Of a stretch of 64,000 nucleotides of DNA, positions 42,744 through 50,905 are shown one piece after another; positions within the stretch are counted from its first letter, which is position 1; each line of letters starts with the position of its first letter. The translations under genes were made by a program, and so were the position numbers. The DNA is from Paenibacillus_G filicis (lineage in GTDB: Bacteria > Bacillota > Bacilli > Paenibacillales > NBRC-103111), in contig NZ_JBBPCC010000010.1 of assembly GCF_038070315.1 (NCBI RefSeq), forward strand, positions 202,739-266,738. The letters are read 5' to 3'. A model generated the notes under the pieces. The model saw nothing but the letters and a program-made list of their open reading frames with translations. It ran no database searches and was not told where the DNA came from.

Positions 42744-43733
42744 ATGACAAAGCTGCGGGTATTATCGGGCATGCAGCCCAGCGGTCAACTGACCCTCGGC
42801 AACTATATCGGCGCCTTGCGCAATTATGTCAAGCTGCAGCATACGCATGACTGCTACTTCATGGTCGTCGATCTTCATGCGGTTACAGTTCCGCAGGAGC
42901 CTGCAGCGCTGCGGGAGCAGACAGAATCCGTAGCGGCTCTGTATCTGGCGGCAGGCATCGATCCTGAGCAGGCAACGGTCTTCCTGCAATCCAGCGTGAG
43001 CGCGCACGCGGAGCTCGGATGGTTATTGACGACGATGACCTATATGGGCGAGCTGGAGCGTATGACCCAGTTCAAGGATAAATCGGAGGGCAAGGAGTCG
43101 GTAGGCGCGGGCTTATTCACGTATCCGTCTCTGATGGCTGCGGATATTCTCCTGTACAATGCGGATCAGGTGCCGGTAGGCGACGACCAGAAGCAGCATC
43201 TGGAGCTGACGAGGGATTTGGCGCACCGGTTCAACGGCCGTTACGGGGACACGTTCAAGATTCCTCAAGGATATATTCCGGAGGTAGGCGCGCGCGTCAT
43301 GTCACTGGACGATGCATCCAAGAAGATGAGCAAGAGCAGTCCGAACGCCGGCAGCTATATTGCGCTGCTCGATCCGCCGGATGTGATCCGTAAGAAGATC
43401 AGCCGGGCCGTGACCGACTCAGGCCGCGAGGTGAAATATGATCCTGCGGGCAAGCCGGAGGTCAGCAATCTGCTCAGCATCTATTCCGCTGTTACGGATA
43501 AGCCGATTACAGAGATCGAAGCGATGTACGACGGGCAGGGGTACGGACCGTTCAAGAAAGGGCTGGGCGAAGCCGTGGTCGAGCTGCTCGAGCCGCTGCA
43601 GCAGACTTACCGGGATATTCGCGAGTCCGGCGAGCTGCACCGGATTCTGCGGCAAGGGCAGGAGCGTGCGCAGGAACAGGCCGAGCGGACGCTGAGCGAA
43701 GTCAAAGCCAAGATGGGCTTCGTTACCCTCTGA
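42744..43733 (+). CDS. trpS: Tryptophanyl-tRNA synthetase
   Basis: A 329-residue class I aminoacyl-tRNA synthetase. The HIGH equivalent is in PSGQLTLGNYIGALR (about residues 10-24), the tryptophan-site segment is DLHAVTVPQ, and the KMSKS loop is KKMSKSSPNAGS near residue 193. GGAGGT lies before the ATG. Its control by the upstream T-box with a TGG specifier agrees with the product. Confidence 0.97.
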   Translation: MTKLRVLSGMQPSGQLTLGNYIGALRNYVKLQHTHDCYFMVVDLHAVTVPQEPAALREQTESVAALYLAAGIDPEQATVFLQSSVSAHAELGWLLTTMTYMGELERMTQFKDKSEGKESVGAGLFTYPSLMAADILLYNADQVPVGDDQKQHLELTRDLAHRFNGRYGDTFKIPQGYIPEVGARVMSLDDASKKMSKSSPNAGSYIALLDPPDVIRKKISRAVTDSGREVKYDPAGKPEVSNLLSIYSAVTDKPITEIEAMYDGQGYGPFKKGLGEAVVELLEPLQQTYRDIRESGELHRILRQGQERAQEQAERTLSEVKAKMGFVTL

Positions 43734-43760
43734 ACGAATAAGCAAGTATTCACAGACAAA

Positions 43761-43803
43761 GAGCTCATTCCAACCGGTTGAACGGGGGAATGAGCTCTTT
43801 TTG
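43761..43803 (+). terminator. Terminator of trpS
   Basis: GAGCTCATTCC pairs with GGAATGAGCTC, followed by TTTTTT. It lies 28 bases after the stop. Confidence 0.92.
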
Positions 43804-43850
43804 AGTTTTGGCTGCCGGACACCCGGACAGAGAGTGTAATGCGAACCTGG

Positions 43851-44051
43851 CTACTTCTCACCCGAATGGGACGACTGCTCGCGTTTTCTCCGCTGCCTGG
43901 CCTTGACGATAAAGCCCGAGCCGATGAAGAACAGGGAGACGATGGCGGCGAGTACAGCCATCCAGGGGCGGCCTGCTGCCATGAAGAAGCTGATAGCAGC
44001 TAGCAGCGCCGTACCGAGCACGGCATAGATCAGTGCAAGTGGTTTGTTCAT
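43851..44051 (-). CDS. Small two-span membrane protein (YlaF/DUF5325-like?)
   Basis: The 66-residue protein from ATG 44051 has two hydrophobic segments (PLALIYAVLGTALLAAISFF and MAVLAAIVSLFFIGSGFIV) and a basic, Lys/Arg-rich tail. This resembles small membrane proteins of the DUF5325 kind in Bacilli, but I am not certain. AAAGGGG lies 13 bases upstream, a little far. It is divergent from the second SASP gene. Confidence 0.55.
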   Translation of the reverse strand: MNKPLALIYAVLGTALLAAISFFMAAGRPWMAVLAAIVSLFFIGSGFIVKARQRRKREQSSHSGEK

Positions 44052-44197
44052 AAGGTTTAAGTTGCCCCTTTGACTGTAAAAGTTTGAAACTGAATTTTTT
44101 TTCAAAGCGGCGTATAGTTTCCCGCGTCCGACACATAATAAGTTTGCAAGCTTGCAAATACATCAAAGACATTATCCAATCGAAAGGAGTGCTGAAC

Positions 44198-44425
44198 ATG
44201 GGTGCAGGTCAATCCCGCAGCAGCAACGCTCTGGTAGTGCCACAAGCTTCTCAGGCATTGGATCAATTGAAGTATGAGGTAGCTCAGGAGCTGGGCATTC
44301 AAATCCCTCAAGACGGTTACTACGGCTACATGGCGTCCCGTGACACCGGTGCAATCGGTGGTCACATTACACGCCGCCTGGTGCAAATCGCCGAGCAAGC
44401 AATTGCAGGACAACAATCCCGCTAA
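44198..44425 (+). CDS. Alpha/beta-type small acid-soluble spore protein (second copy)
   Basis: A 75-residue paralogue of the SASP at 35643-35870, differing at six positions (for example GYYGYMAS against GYYGFMAT, and the last residues). The germination-protease site KYEVAQE and the DTGAIGGHITRRL helix are intact. AAAGGAG lies before the ATG. The near identity, with upstream and downstream sequences that do not match, suggests a recent or conserved duplicate under the same selection. Confidence 0.95.
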   Translation: MGAGQSRSSNALVVPQASQALDQLKYEVAQELGIQIPQDGYYGYMASRDTGAIGGHITRRLVQIAEQAIAGQQSR

Positions 44426-44463
44426 TTGCCCGGTCGGTCTTGTACCAAGCAAGATCGAATATA

Positions 44464-44495
44464 AAGCTCAAGGAGTTCGCTCCTTGGGCTTTTTC
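44464..44495 (+). terminator. Terminator of the second SASP gene
   Basis: AAGCTCAAGGAG pairs with CTCCTTGGGCTT around a TTCG tetraloop, with one G-T pair, followed by TTTT. The TTCG loop makes it very stable. Confidence 0.9.
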
Positions 44496-44520
44496 CTATG
44501 GACCCGGCCGGAGGCGCGCA

Positions 44521-44571
44521 ACAAAGGGCGGACATGGCGGATACAGCATCCGCGCATGTCCCGCCCTTTGT
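44521..44571. repeat. Long hairpin after yfhP
   Basis: ACAAAGGGCGG pairs with CCGCCCTTTGT, and the inner CATG and CGGAT/ATCCG pairs extend the stem. It lies about 45 bases after the yfhP stop on the minus strand and may be its terminator, though no long T-run follows. Confidence 0.6.
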
Positions 44572-44616
44572 CTGCTTTTCATTCCGCGTTCCCAATCCGC
44601 CGTAATCCGTGTATGC

Positions 44617-45600
44617 TTAATTCAGATCGACACGCAGCTTCTTCTCCAGCTTGGAATCATTCTTCCATCCAACGTAGGAATCGAGCGTTTCGTAGGCTTT
44701 GTCCATTCTGACGACAGCCACGAACGGATATTGCTTGCGATGCCGGTAGCGTACATCCGCCCAGCGTACCTCGTAGCCCCAGGCATGCTCCTTCATCTCC
44801 GAGCAGGCATAAGACGTAAAGTACAGGAATGAAGCTACATTCGGATGCGACTTGGAGGCGTCAACGGCAGGATGCTCATCGCAGCGCACCTGATCGACCC
44901 ATTGGAGCTTGCCGTTCCTCAGCTCGCCCAGCCGGTAGGAGCCGTCCGTCCGTCGTTTCACAATCTGCCAGTTATGCAGGTGAACGGTCGGAATCAAGGT
45001 GTACCGTTCTCCCGGCTTATACTCGGGGTCGGATAGATGAAGTCTGGACTGGGTCCGGTGATGCTCCCAGGTGCGCCAGAGGTAATAAACGGCTGTCAGG
45101 CTGTACAGAATCGGGAAAATCACCTGTGGAGGCAGTACATGCACCGACCATAAGAAGATGGCGAGTACATGCGACAGGAAGATAAACGGGTCGAAAATGT
45201 GAATGATGTTCCAGGCCACCCATCGTTCCGAAAAAGGCCGGACCGCCTGAGTCCCATACGTGTTGAACAAGTCGGTGAAAACGTGAAAGGCGACGGCGAT
45301 AAATACCCACATCGTGACGTGCAGCATCGGCAGACCTTTGAAGGTGAGCCCCAGCACGCTGGAGATGAGCGCGGTCCAGAGGACCAGCGCGGGCAAGGAA
45401 TGAGACTTGCCACGGTGATTTTTGATGTACACGGCGTTGTTCTTCAGTCGTAGCAGCGTATCTGCATCGGGGGCCTGCGAGCCGGCAACGGTGCCGATCA
45501 GGACGGCCGTAGCGACCGCAGGGTCTGCGGCAACGACAGGATCGATATAAGCGAGTCCCGCCAAGCCCAGCCCAATGACGAGATGGGTTCCGGTATCCAT
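44617..45600 (-). CDS. yfhP: YfhP-like membrane-bound metal-dependent hydrolase (YdjM family)
   Basis: The 327-residue protein has the YdjM/DUF457 core at its N-terminus: MDTGTHLVIGLGLAG, GSQAPDADTL and NHRGKSHSLPALV carry the His and Asp residues expected to bind metal. Membrane segments follow up to about residue 170, then a soluble C-terminal part. AGGAGGTAAG precedes the ATG. In Bacillus YfhP represses or degrades the neighbouring yfhQRST region; no such genes are here, so the assignment is to family. Confidence 0.82.
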   Translation of the reverse strand: MDTGTHLVIGLGLAGLAYIDPVVAADPAVATAVLIGTVAGSQAPDADTLLRLKNNAVYIKNHRGKSHSLPALVLWTALISSVLGLTFKGLPMLHVTMWVFIAVAFHVFTDLFNTYGTQAVRPFSERWVAWNIIHIFDPFIFLSHVLAIFLWSVHVLPPQVIFPILYSLTAVYYLWRTWEHHRTQSRLHLSDPEYKPGERYTLIPTVHLHNWQIVKRRTDGSYRLGELRNGKLQWVDQVRCDEHPAVDASKSHPNVASFLYFTSYACSEMKEHAWGYEVRWADVRYRHRKQYPFVAVVRMDKAYETLDSYVGWKNDSKLEKKLRVDLN

Positions 45601-45727
45601 GGACTTACCTCCTGGTCAAGCATAGTTCTGCCAACTGTCGTTTGCAGTCCACTACTAGTAGTGTATCATTTTCTTGAGCAAAATAAAGCTTCATCGGGAA
45701 CAAAAAAACGTCGGGAGCGTGAATACT

Positions 45728-46048
45728 ATGGGGATTGTGTTTACTGAGTATAAGATTGACGCCATACATCGTACTGATTATTTGACATGGGCCGCCGATT
45801 TGAAACAGGAGTTTGCGGAATTGGAGATTTACGAGGGGACGGAGCAGCCGAATTTGTTCGTAGAGATTTGGAGCGGCCTGAGTCAGGAGAAGTACGCGGC
45901 GCTGAAAGCGGCGAGAATCGGGGAGGACTCCCGGATCGCTCAGGATGAAGAGAGCGGCAGATGGAGGACGATGGAGCTGTGGGTGGCCGGAGGACGGCCT
46001 AAGATTCATATGTGGCAGTTCAGTCCGATCTCGGGTAAGGGCGTATGA
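45728..46048 (+). CDS. Hypothetical 106-residue protein
   Basis: A soluble protein beginning MGIVFTEYKIDAIHRTDYL with a later MELWVAGGRPKIHMWQF. Alternating strands and helices in a protein of about 100 residues resemble a ferredoxin-like dimeric alpha/beta barrel, but I cannot name a family. GGGAG lies ten bases before the ATG. It is divergent from yfhP. Confidence 0.6.
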   Translation: MGIVFTEYKIDAIHRTDYLTWAADLKQEFAELEIYEGTEQPNLFVEIWSGLSQEKYAALKAARIGEDSRIAQDEESGRWRTMELWVAGGRPKIHMWQFSPISGKGV

Positions 46049-46191
46049 TTCCGTCGTATCGTATGCCATAAGCGGAGGAATGGTGTCAGACAGGCGGTCG
46101 TCATTTCCCAATATTAGTGCCTGAATTTCGGCGATGCTGCAGGGTACAGCGCTTTATAATAAAAGCATAATCCAGGTTAAGGAGTGCGCCC

Positions 46192-47238
46192 ATGAGCATG
46201 GCTGAACGCAAAGAGGAATATTATAAGGCATTGCTGGAGAAAAACAGCGAATACGAGGGTTTATTCTACGTAGGCGTCAAGACTACGGGCGTCTTTTGCC
46301 GGCCAACCTGCCCCGCAAGGAAGCCTAAGTTTGAAAATTGCGAGTTCTACGAGACGGCGCAGCAGGCGCTGCTCGCCTCCTACAGGCCCTGCCAGCGGTG
46401 CCGGCCGCTATCTCATCCGAACCATGTGCCGGAGATTGTCCGCGTGCTGGTTGAGGCGGTCGAGCATAACCCGGAAAAACGATGGACCGGTCAAGATTTC
46501 AAAAATCTGTCCGTCGATGAATCGACGGCGCGTCGTCAATTCAAGAAGCGCTTCGGTATGACCTTTGTGGAATATGCACGGGCCCGGCGCATGGGGCTTG
46601 CTCTCAAGAAGATCAGGGCGGGCGAGCCCGTGATCGATAGTCAGCTATCAGCAGGCTATGAATCCAGCAGCGGCTTCCGAGATGCCTTCTCCCGCATTAT
46701 GGGGGCGGCGCCTACCTTGGTGGACGAGCGGAGAATTCTGAAAGCGGCCTGGATCGATACGCGACTTGGCCCGATGATGGCTATAGGAGATGATCATGCT
46801 CTTCACCTACTGGAGTTTGTCGACCGCCGCGGACTGGAGCGAGAGGTGGAGCGTCACCGCAAGCGGACGCGCTCGGCGATTATTCCGGGAATGACCGAGC
46901 CCATCCGCTCCATCGAGAGGGAGCTCGGCGAATATTTCGAGGGGAAGCGGACTACCTTCGAAACTCCACTTTTTCTAGCGGGGTCGCCCTTCCAACAAAG
47001 CGTGTGGGAGCAGTTAATAAAGATACCGACGGGGGAAACGCGGTCTTATCTGGACCTTGCCCTATCGCTCGGGAAGCCAAAGGGATTTCGCGCTGTGGCT
47101 CAGGCCAACGGAGCCAACCAGCTTGCCATCGTAATTCCCTGTCACCGTGTCATCAATGCCAATGGCGATCTGGGCGGCTACGGGGGCGGTTTAACGCGCA
47201 AGAATTGGCTGCTGCAGCATGAGATGGGAGTCAAATAG
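46192..47238 (+). CDS. ada: Ada: methylphosphotriester sensor, AraC activator and O6-methylguanine methyltransferase
   Basis: A 348-residue fused Ada. The N-terminal zinc domain has FCRPTCPARKPKFENC and YRPCQRCRP, whose cysteines bind zinc and accept a methyl from phosphotriesters. An AraC helix-turn-helix follows (STARRQFKKRFGMTFVEYARARRM, in part). The C-terminal methyltransferase has FQQSVWEQL and the acceptor VIPCHRVI at about residue 312. Bacillus subtilis carries these functions as separate AdaA and AdaB; here they are joined as in E. coli. AAGGAG precedes the ATG. Autoinduction by alkylation damage is expected. Confidence 0.93.
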   Translation: MSMAERKEEYYKALLEKNSEYEGLFYVGVKTTGVFCRPTCPARKPKFENCEFYETAQQALLASYRPCQRCRPLSHPNHVPEIVRVLVEAVEHNPEKRWTGQDFKNLSVDESTARRQFKKRFGMTFVEYARARRMGLALKKIRAGEPVIDSQLSAGYESSSGFRDAFSRIMGAAPTLVDERRILKAAWIDTRLGPMMAIGDDHALHLLEFVDRRGLEREVERHRKRTRSAIIPGMTEPIRSIERELGEYFEGKRTTFETPLFLAGSPFQQSVWEQLIKIPTGETRSYLDLALSLGKPKGFRAVAQANGANQLAIVIPCHRVINANGDLGGYGGGLTRKNWLLQHEMGVK

Positions 47239-47261
47239 GATGAAATCTCAAGCTGAACAGG

Positions 47262-47300
47262 CTGACCCCAGCCGCATGCTCACGCAGCGGCTGGGGTCAG
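47262..47300. terminator. Terminator between ada and the phosphotransferase remnant
   Basis: CTGACCCCAGCCGC pairs with GCGGCTGGGGTCAG, followed by CGTTTTG. It lies between two converging genes and has a perfect 14-bp stem. Confidence 0.85.
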
Positions 47301-47346
47301 CGTTTTGTTACAAGCCATTCCCACTTCCTGTCCATGCAGACCTGGA

Positions 47347-47850
47347 TTAGTCCGTCTTCCATCTGGCGATCATCCCTCTGGCCATGTCCATATCGGCTTC
47401 TTTTCCTGTCGTCAGTGCGAACTTGGCGACTAGTGCTGGATATGCGGCCCATTGTTCTGCGATATGTTCATACATGCGTGGCCAGGTTCTGCCGCCCGCC
47501 TGTTCATAACGCCGCAGTAAATCACGGAGTCCCTCGGCGCCAAATAAGGCATACAGGATAACGAAATCTTTGCCGGGGTAGGCAATTTCGGCTTCAGTCC
47601 AATCAATCAGCCCGGTTACACGTTGGTTGCGGTCGACGAGAATATGAGGGGGATGCAGATCGCCATGATGGAGTACCGAATGCTCCGGCCAGTAGCTATC
47701 CGTAGTCAGCCATGCCGTCCAGCGCTCGGATAGCTTGGCCGGAATCGCGAAGCTCTGCTGGATCTCTTCGATGTTGGCGGCAAAAGCCTCCCGTGCTTCT
47801 TCCGGGGACTTGCAACGAACTCCAGACTGAACGGCCTCTGTATCATACTC
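47347..47850 (-). pseudogene. Truncated macrolide 2'-phosphotransferase-like remnant
   Basis: A reading frame open from 47873 to the TAA at 47347-47349 has no usable start codon, but its translation matches the C-terminal half of Mph-type macrolide phosphotransferases: SPEEAREAF, AWLTTDSYWPEHS, HHGDLHPPHILVDRN (catalytic loop), VTGLIDWTEAEIAYPGKDF (magnesium DW..), LFGAEGL and WPRMYEHIAEQWAAYP. The first 140 or so residues, including the nucleotide-binding lobe, are missing; the break lies inside the 3' end of the PAS-GGDEF gene. It cannot make an active kinase as it stands. Confidence 0.8.
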
Positions 47851-48853
47851 ATTCTGGAATTTCCACGATATGGGTCACGCGATTTCTTCCGTTTAGTTTC
47901 GAAGTATAGAGAGCTTGGTCGGCCTTCTTCAGAATCGTAGCATCGGTCTCCTCGGCCGTGTAGGTCGCTATACCGACACTGACGGTGAGGCTGCCTGTTA
48001 TCCACGAGGATTCTGCGACGATCTGCCGCAAATGCTCGGCGATGCTTCTGGACTCCGGCCCATCGGTGCCCGGGAGGATCAGCACAAATTCTTCTCCGCC
48101 GTACCGGGCTGCAATATCCTCAGACCGGGCATGGGCTTTCAGAATACGGGCCAGCTGCTCCAGGACCTGATCCCCTGTCTGATGCCCGTAGGTGTCGTTG
48201 ACCTTCTTGAAGTGATCGATATCCAGGATGCAAAGGGAGAAGGGCTGCAGCGTCTTATGGAACAAGGCAATTTGCTCTTCGAGCTTTTCCTGAAAATATC
48301 TCCGATTCTTCAATCCCGTAAGCTTATCGGTCGTAGACAATTCAACCAGGATCGTATTCATCTGGATCAGCTCTGCTTGTTTTTGCTCGATTTCCCTATG
48401 AATTTGCTCCAGCTTGGCCAGGGCCTGGTCCTTCTCCCAGTAGGCTTGTTCGATCTGCTTCTTGGCCGACCGGAGCTCCTGCTCGTACTCGATACGTTTG
48501 CCCATCGGCAGCAAGATACAATCTGTCAATTCCAGGCTATCGTTCTGGAATATTTTCCCGCTGAGCAGATAAGGGACCGACTGCCCGCTGGCATCCTTCA
48601 AGCTCAAAAATAACTCGTCCACATGCCCATTCAAGTTGATAAACGGGAAGAAGTAAGAATGAAAAATGAGTTTATTGGCCGTCGACATGAGCGATTCCAT
48701 ATGTTTGTCCAACAAATCAGCCCGGGTATACTTCATCTTATCGAGGAAGGTTTGATTCACATCGGCTATGGTTCCTTCATGGGTCAGGGAGATATAGCCG
48801 CAAGGTGCGTGGTTCAGCCGTTCATCCATTAGTTCAGGTGTCCTTTCAATCAC
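47849..48853 (-). CDS. PAS domain diguanylate cyclase paired with RsbQ-like hydrolase
   Basis: A 334-residue cytoplasmic protein: an N-terminal PAS domain (about residues 10-120; NHAPCGYISLTHEGTIADVN), a coiled coil (about 125-175) and a GGDEF domain. The active-site motif is RYGGEEF, and RSED five residues before it is an inhibitory c-di-GMP (I) site, so the cyclase should be active and product-regulated. The GTG start is given; ATG 48829 is an alternative. It follows the RsbQ-like gene by 21 bases. In Bacillus, RsbQ works with the PAS domain of RsbP; here the output is a cyclase instead of a phosphatase. Confidence 0.9.
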   Translation of the reverse strand: MIERTPELMDERLNHAPCGYISLTHEGTIADVNQTFLDKMKYTRADLLDKHMESLMSTANKLIFHSYFFPFINLNGHVDELFLSLKDASGQSVPYLLSGKIFQNDSLELTDCILLPMGKRIEYEQELRSAKKQIEQAYWEKDQALAKLEQIHREIEQKQAELIQMNTILVELSTTDKLTGLKNRRYFQEKLEEQIALFHKTLQPFSLCILDIDHFKKVNDTYGHQTGDQVLEQLARILKAHARSEDIAARYGGEEFVLILPGTDGPESRSIAEHLRQIVAESSWITGSLTVSVGIATYTAEETDATILKKADQALYTSKLNGRNRVTHIVEIPE

Positions 48854-48874
48854 GGGCGGATCTTCCTTCCGCCG

Positions 48875-49672
48875 CTATTCCAGATATTCATGAATCAGGC
48901 GAATCGTTTCGTCAGGATGGCTAATATGCGGATAATGCCCCTTAGCCTCCATGAGCTGGAACGTGCTGTTCTTCAAGTGCCGGTGCAAGTATTCTCCTGC
49001 TTCCAGCGGTACCACACTATCATCGGAGCATTGCATGATCAGCGTAGGAACGGCAGCCTGAGCCAGATCCCGTCTATGATCTGCAAAGAAGGTCACCTCC
49101 GCGAATTCTCTGGCAATGACAGGATCTGCAGAAATAAAGCTGCGCTCGAGTTCCTTGGATAGCATAGGCATCTCTGGATTATTCATGGCAAAGGGAGCCA
49201 TGAAGCTTGCCCAGCCTGCAAAATTCATTTCCATCATATCCAGCAGCTCGATAATATCGCTCTTCTCGAACCCTCCGACATACTCGTCCGCCTCATTCAA
49301 ATAACAAGCGGAAGGTCCGATCATGACCATCCGCTCAAAATATTCCGGCCGCTCGATGGACGCGAGCATCCCGATCATCGAGCTGATGGAGTGGCCAATA
49401 AAGATGACATCGCGAAGCCCGTAGGCTTCTATAATATCCAGCACGTCCTGGGCATAGCCGTGCAGGGTGTGATATTTCTTCGAGGTATATGCACTCAAAT
49501 CCGATTTCCCCGAACCTACATAATCGAACAGAACCACTCGAAATTTCCGCTCCAAGGAAGGCAATATATACTTCCACATGCTCTGGTCGCATCCGAATCC
49601 ATGGGCCAGCATGACGGTGCGTTCTCCTTCGCCAACCATCTTTACATTATTCCGTACACCCACGTCGCTCAT
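48875..49672 (-). CDS. RsbQ-like alpha/beta hydrolase
   Basis: The 265-residue protein follows RsbQ: NNVKMVGEGERTVMLAHGFGCDQSMW, the nucleophile elbow GHSISSMIG, Asp in CSDDSVVP and the His in KGHYPHISHP complete the catalytic triad. RsbQ is thought to supply a small ligand to the PAS domain of its partner in Bacillus, linking energy stress to sigma B. Here the partner encoded just downstream is a PAS-GGDEF cyclase. I chose ATG 49672, nine bases after GGGAG; an upstream extension is not family-like. Bases 49673-49935 upstream show no gene. Confidence 0.88.
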   Translation of the reverse strand: MSDVGVRNNVKMVGEGERTVMLAHGFGCDQSMWKYILPSLERKFRVVLFDYVGSGKSDLSAYTSKKYHTLHGYAQDVLDIIEAYGLRDVIFIGHSISSMIGMLASIERPEYFERMVMIGPSACYLNEADEYVGGFEKSDIIELLDMMEMNFAGWASFMAPFAMNNPEMPMLSKELERSFISADPVIAREFAEVTFFADHRRDLAQAAVPTLIMQCSDDSVVPLEAGEYLHRHLKNSTFQLMEAKGHYPHISHPDETIRLIHEYLE

Positions 49673-49935
49673 CTTGGATGACTCCCTTATAATTGGTATT
49701 CTCTCCATTCTGAGGGGAGGTTCTATAAATATCAAGTAAATTTTCACAGTCCAGGAGTCCGTCCCGCAGGATGGTTCTGTGAGCGGTTGGCACGAATAAA
49801 GGAGACTGGCCGGCCGATTGCAAGCGTCCTACCTGAGGCAAAGCTACGAGAAATCCATCTATGATATAGTCCCGATAAGGATACGATGATCAGGAACACA
49901 ATGCGGCCATGAATTGGCCTCGCTTGCTCGGCATG

Positions 49936-50754
49936 CTACAAGTTTACCAGCCGATCAAGGCTTCCGTTGTTTTCGAGGGGGGTATACACTCTCATGAAGA
50001 AGTCACTGTTTTCAGAAACTGCAAAAGTATGATAGCGAAAGGCTAGCCGTCCCGCCTCAGGATGCTGTATCACTTGGTCGCCTTCCGAATTTCCGGCTAC
50101 CTCGTGCCGTTCCCACCCTGCCCGGAATTCCTCGCTCTGGTCATGCAGCTTGCTGATTAACTCTTGATACCACGGATCATTCAGGTGCCAGGCATAACGG
50201 TTTCGGAAGTGAGCCAGCAGCCGGGAGGAGACATGCTCCCAATTCACGATGCTTGCCTTATTGCGCTCCATCACGAAGACGCGCCAAAGTATATTTCGCT
50301 CGATCTCCGCCGATCCGTTCAACTCACCGCACAACGTACTCGTCATTTGGTTCCAGGCCGATATATTCCAGCGTTTGTCAATGACATAGGCGGGGTAGGT
50401 TCCCATCCTGTCGAGAATCGCTTGCAGGGCGGGAGGAGTGGATTCTTCCGCTGCTTTCGTCATCAAAGAAGGATTAGCCAGTATGAAGAGATAGTTGCGT
50501 TCGTCAGGGCTCAGTTTAAGTGTCCGCACCAAGCTCTCCAGTACTTGCTCGGACACTTGAATATCCCGTCCTTGCTCCAGCGCGGTATACCATGGTATGG
50601 AAATACCGGATAGACTAGCGACTTCTTCCCGTCTTAGACCGGGTGTGCGGCGGCGTGAAGCTCCGGCCTGCAGCCCCAGCTCCTGCGGGGATAAACGCTT
50701 GCGGCGGCTCTGGAGGAAGTCCGCCAGTTCTCTTCGTCTTCGGTCACTATTCAT
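49936..50754 (-). CDS. MmyB-type helix-turn-helix regulator
   Basis: The 272-residue regulator has an N-terminal helix-turn-helix (about residues 25-75; GLRREEVASLSGISIPWYTALEQGRDI) and an MmyB-like ligand-binding domain ending with HPEAGRLAFRYHTFAVSEN. Family members bind fatty-acid-like ligands and commonly regulate an adjacent divergent dehydrogenase gene, as found here with the SDR at 50906. The ATG at 50754 is used, because the longer frame has no family match. Confidence 0.88.
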   Translation of the reverse strand: MNSDRRRRELADFLQSRRKRLSPQELGLQAGASRRRTPGLRREEVASLSGISIPWYTALEQGRDIQVSEQVLESLVRTLKLSPDERNYLFILANPSLMTKAAEESTPPALQAILDRMGTYPAYVIDKRWNISAWNQMTSTLCGELNGSAEIERNILWRVFVMERNKASIVNWEHVSSRLLAHFRNRYAWHLNDPWYQELISKLHDQSEEFRAGWERHEVAGNSEGDQVIQHPEAGRLAFRYHTFAVSENSDFFMRVYTPLENNGSLDRLVNL

Positions 50755-50842
50755 AACGATGATGCATCTCCCATCGTAATAGAATTTATAGCAGGATAGC
50801 GAATCATACGATAAGTACACAACTGTTTGCGTAATATAACTC

Positions 50843-50854
50843 CGATTATAATCG
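50843..50854. promoter_or_regulatory. 12-bp palindrome with -10 element in the MmyB/SDR divergent region
   Basis: CGATTATAATCG is a perfect palindrome containing TATAAT, midway between the divergent regulator and SDR genes. It is a candidate operator for the MmyB-type regulator, which would control both genes. Confidence 0.45.
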
Positions 50855-50905
50855 ACTTGTCGGTGAGAACCTAACAAATTATTAGGGTAAGAAGGAGATT
50901 TTCAT

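Noticed and set aside
45651..45662. ACTACTAGTAGT palindrome upstream of yfhP
   Set aside because: A short palindrome with no second copy and no linked regulator; too little support for an operator call.
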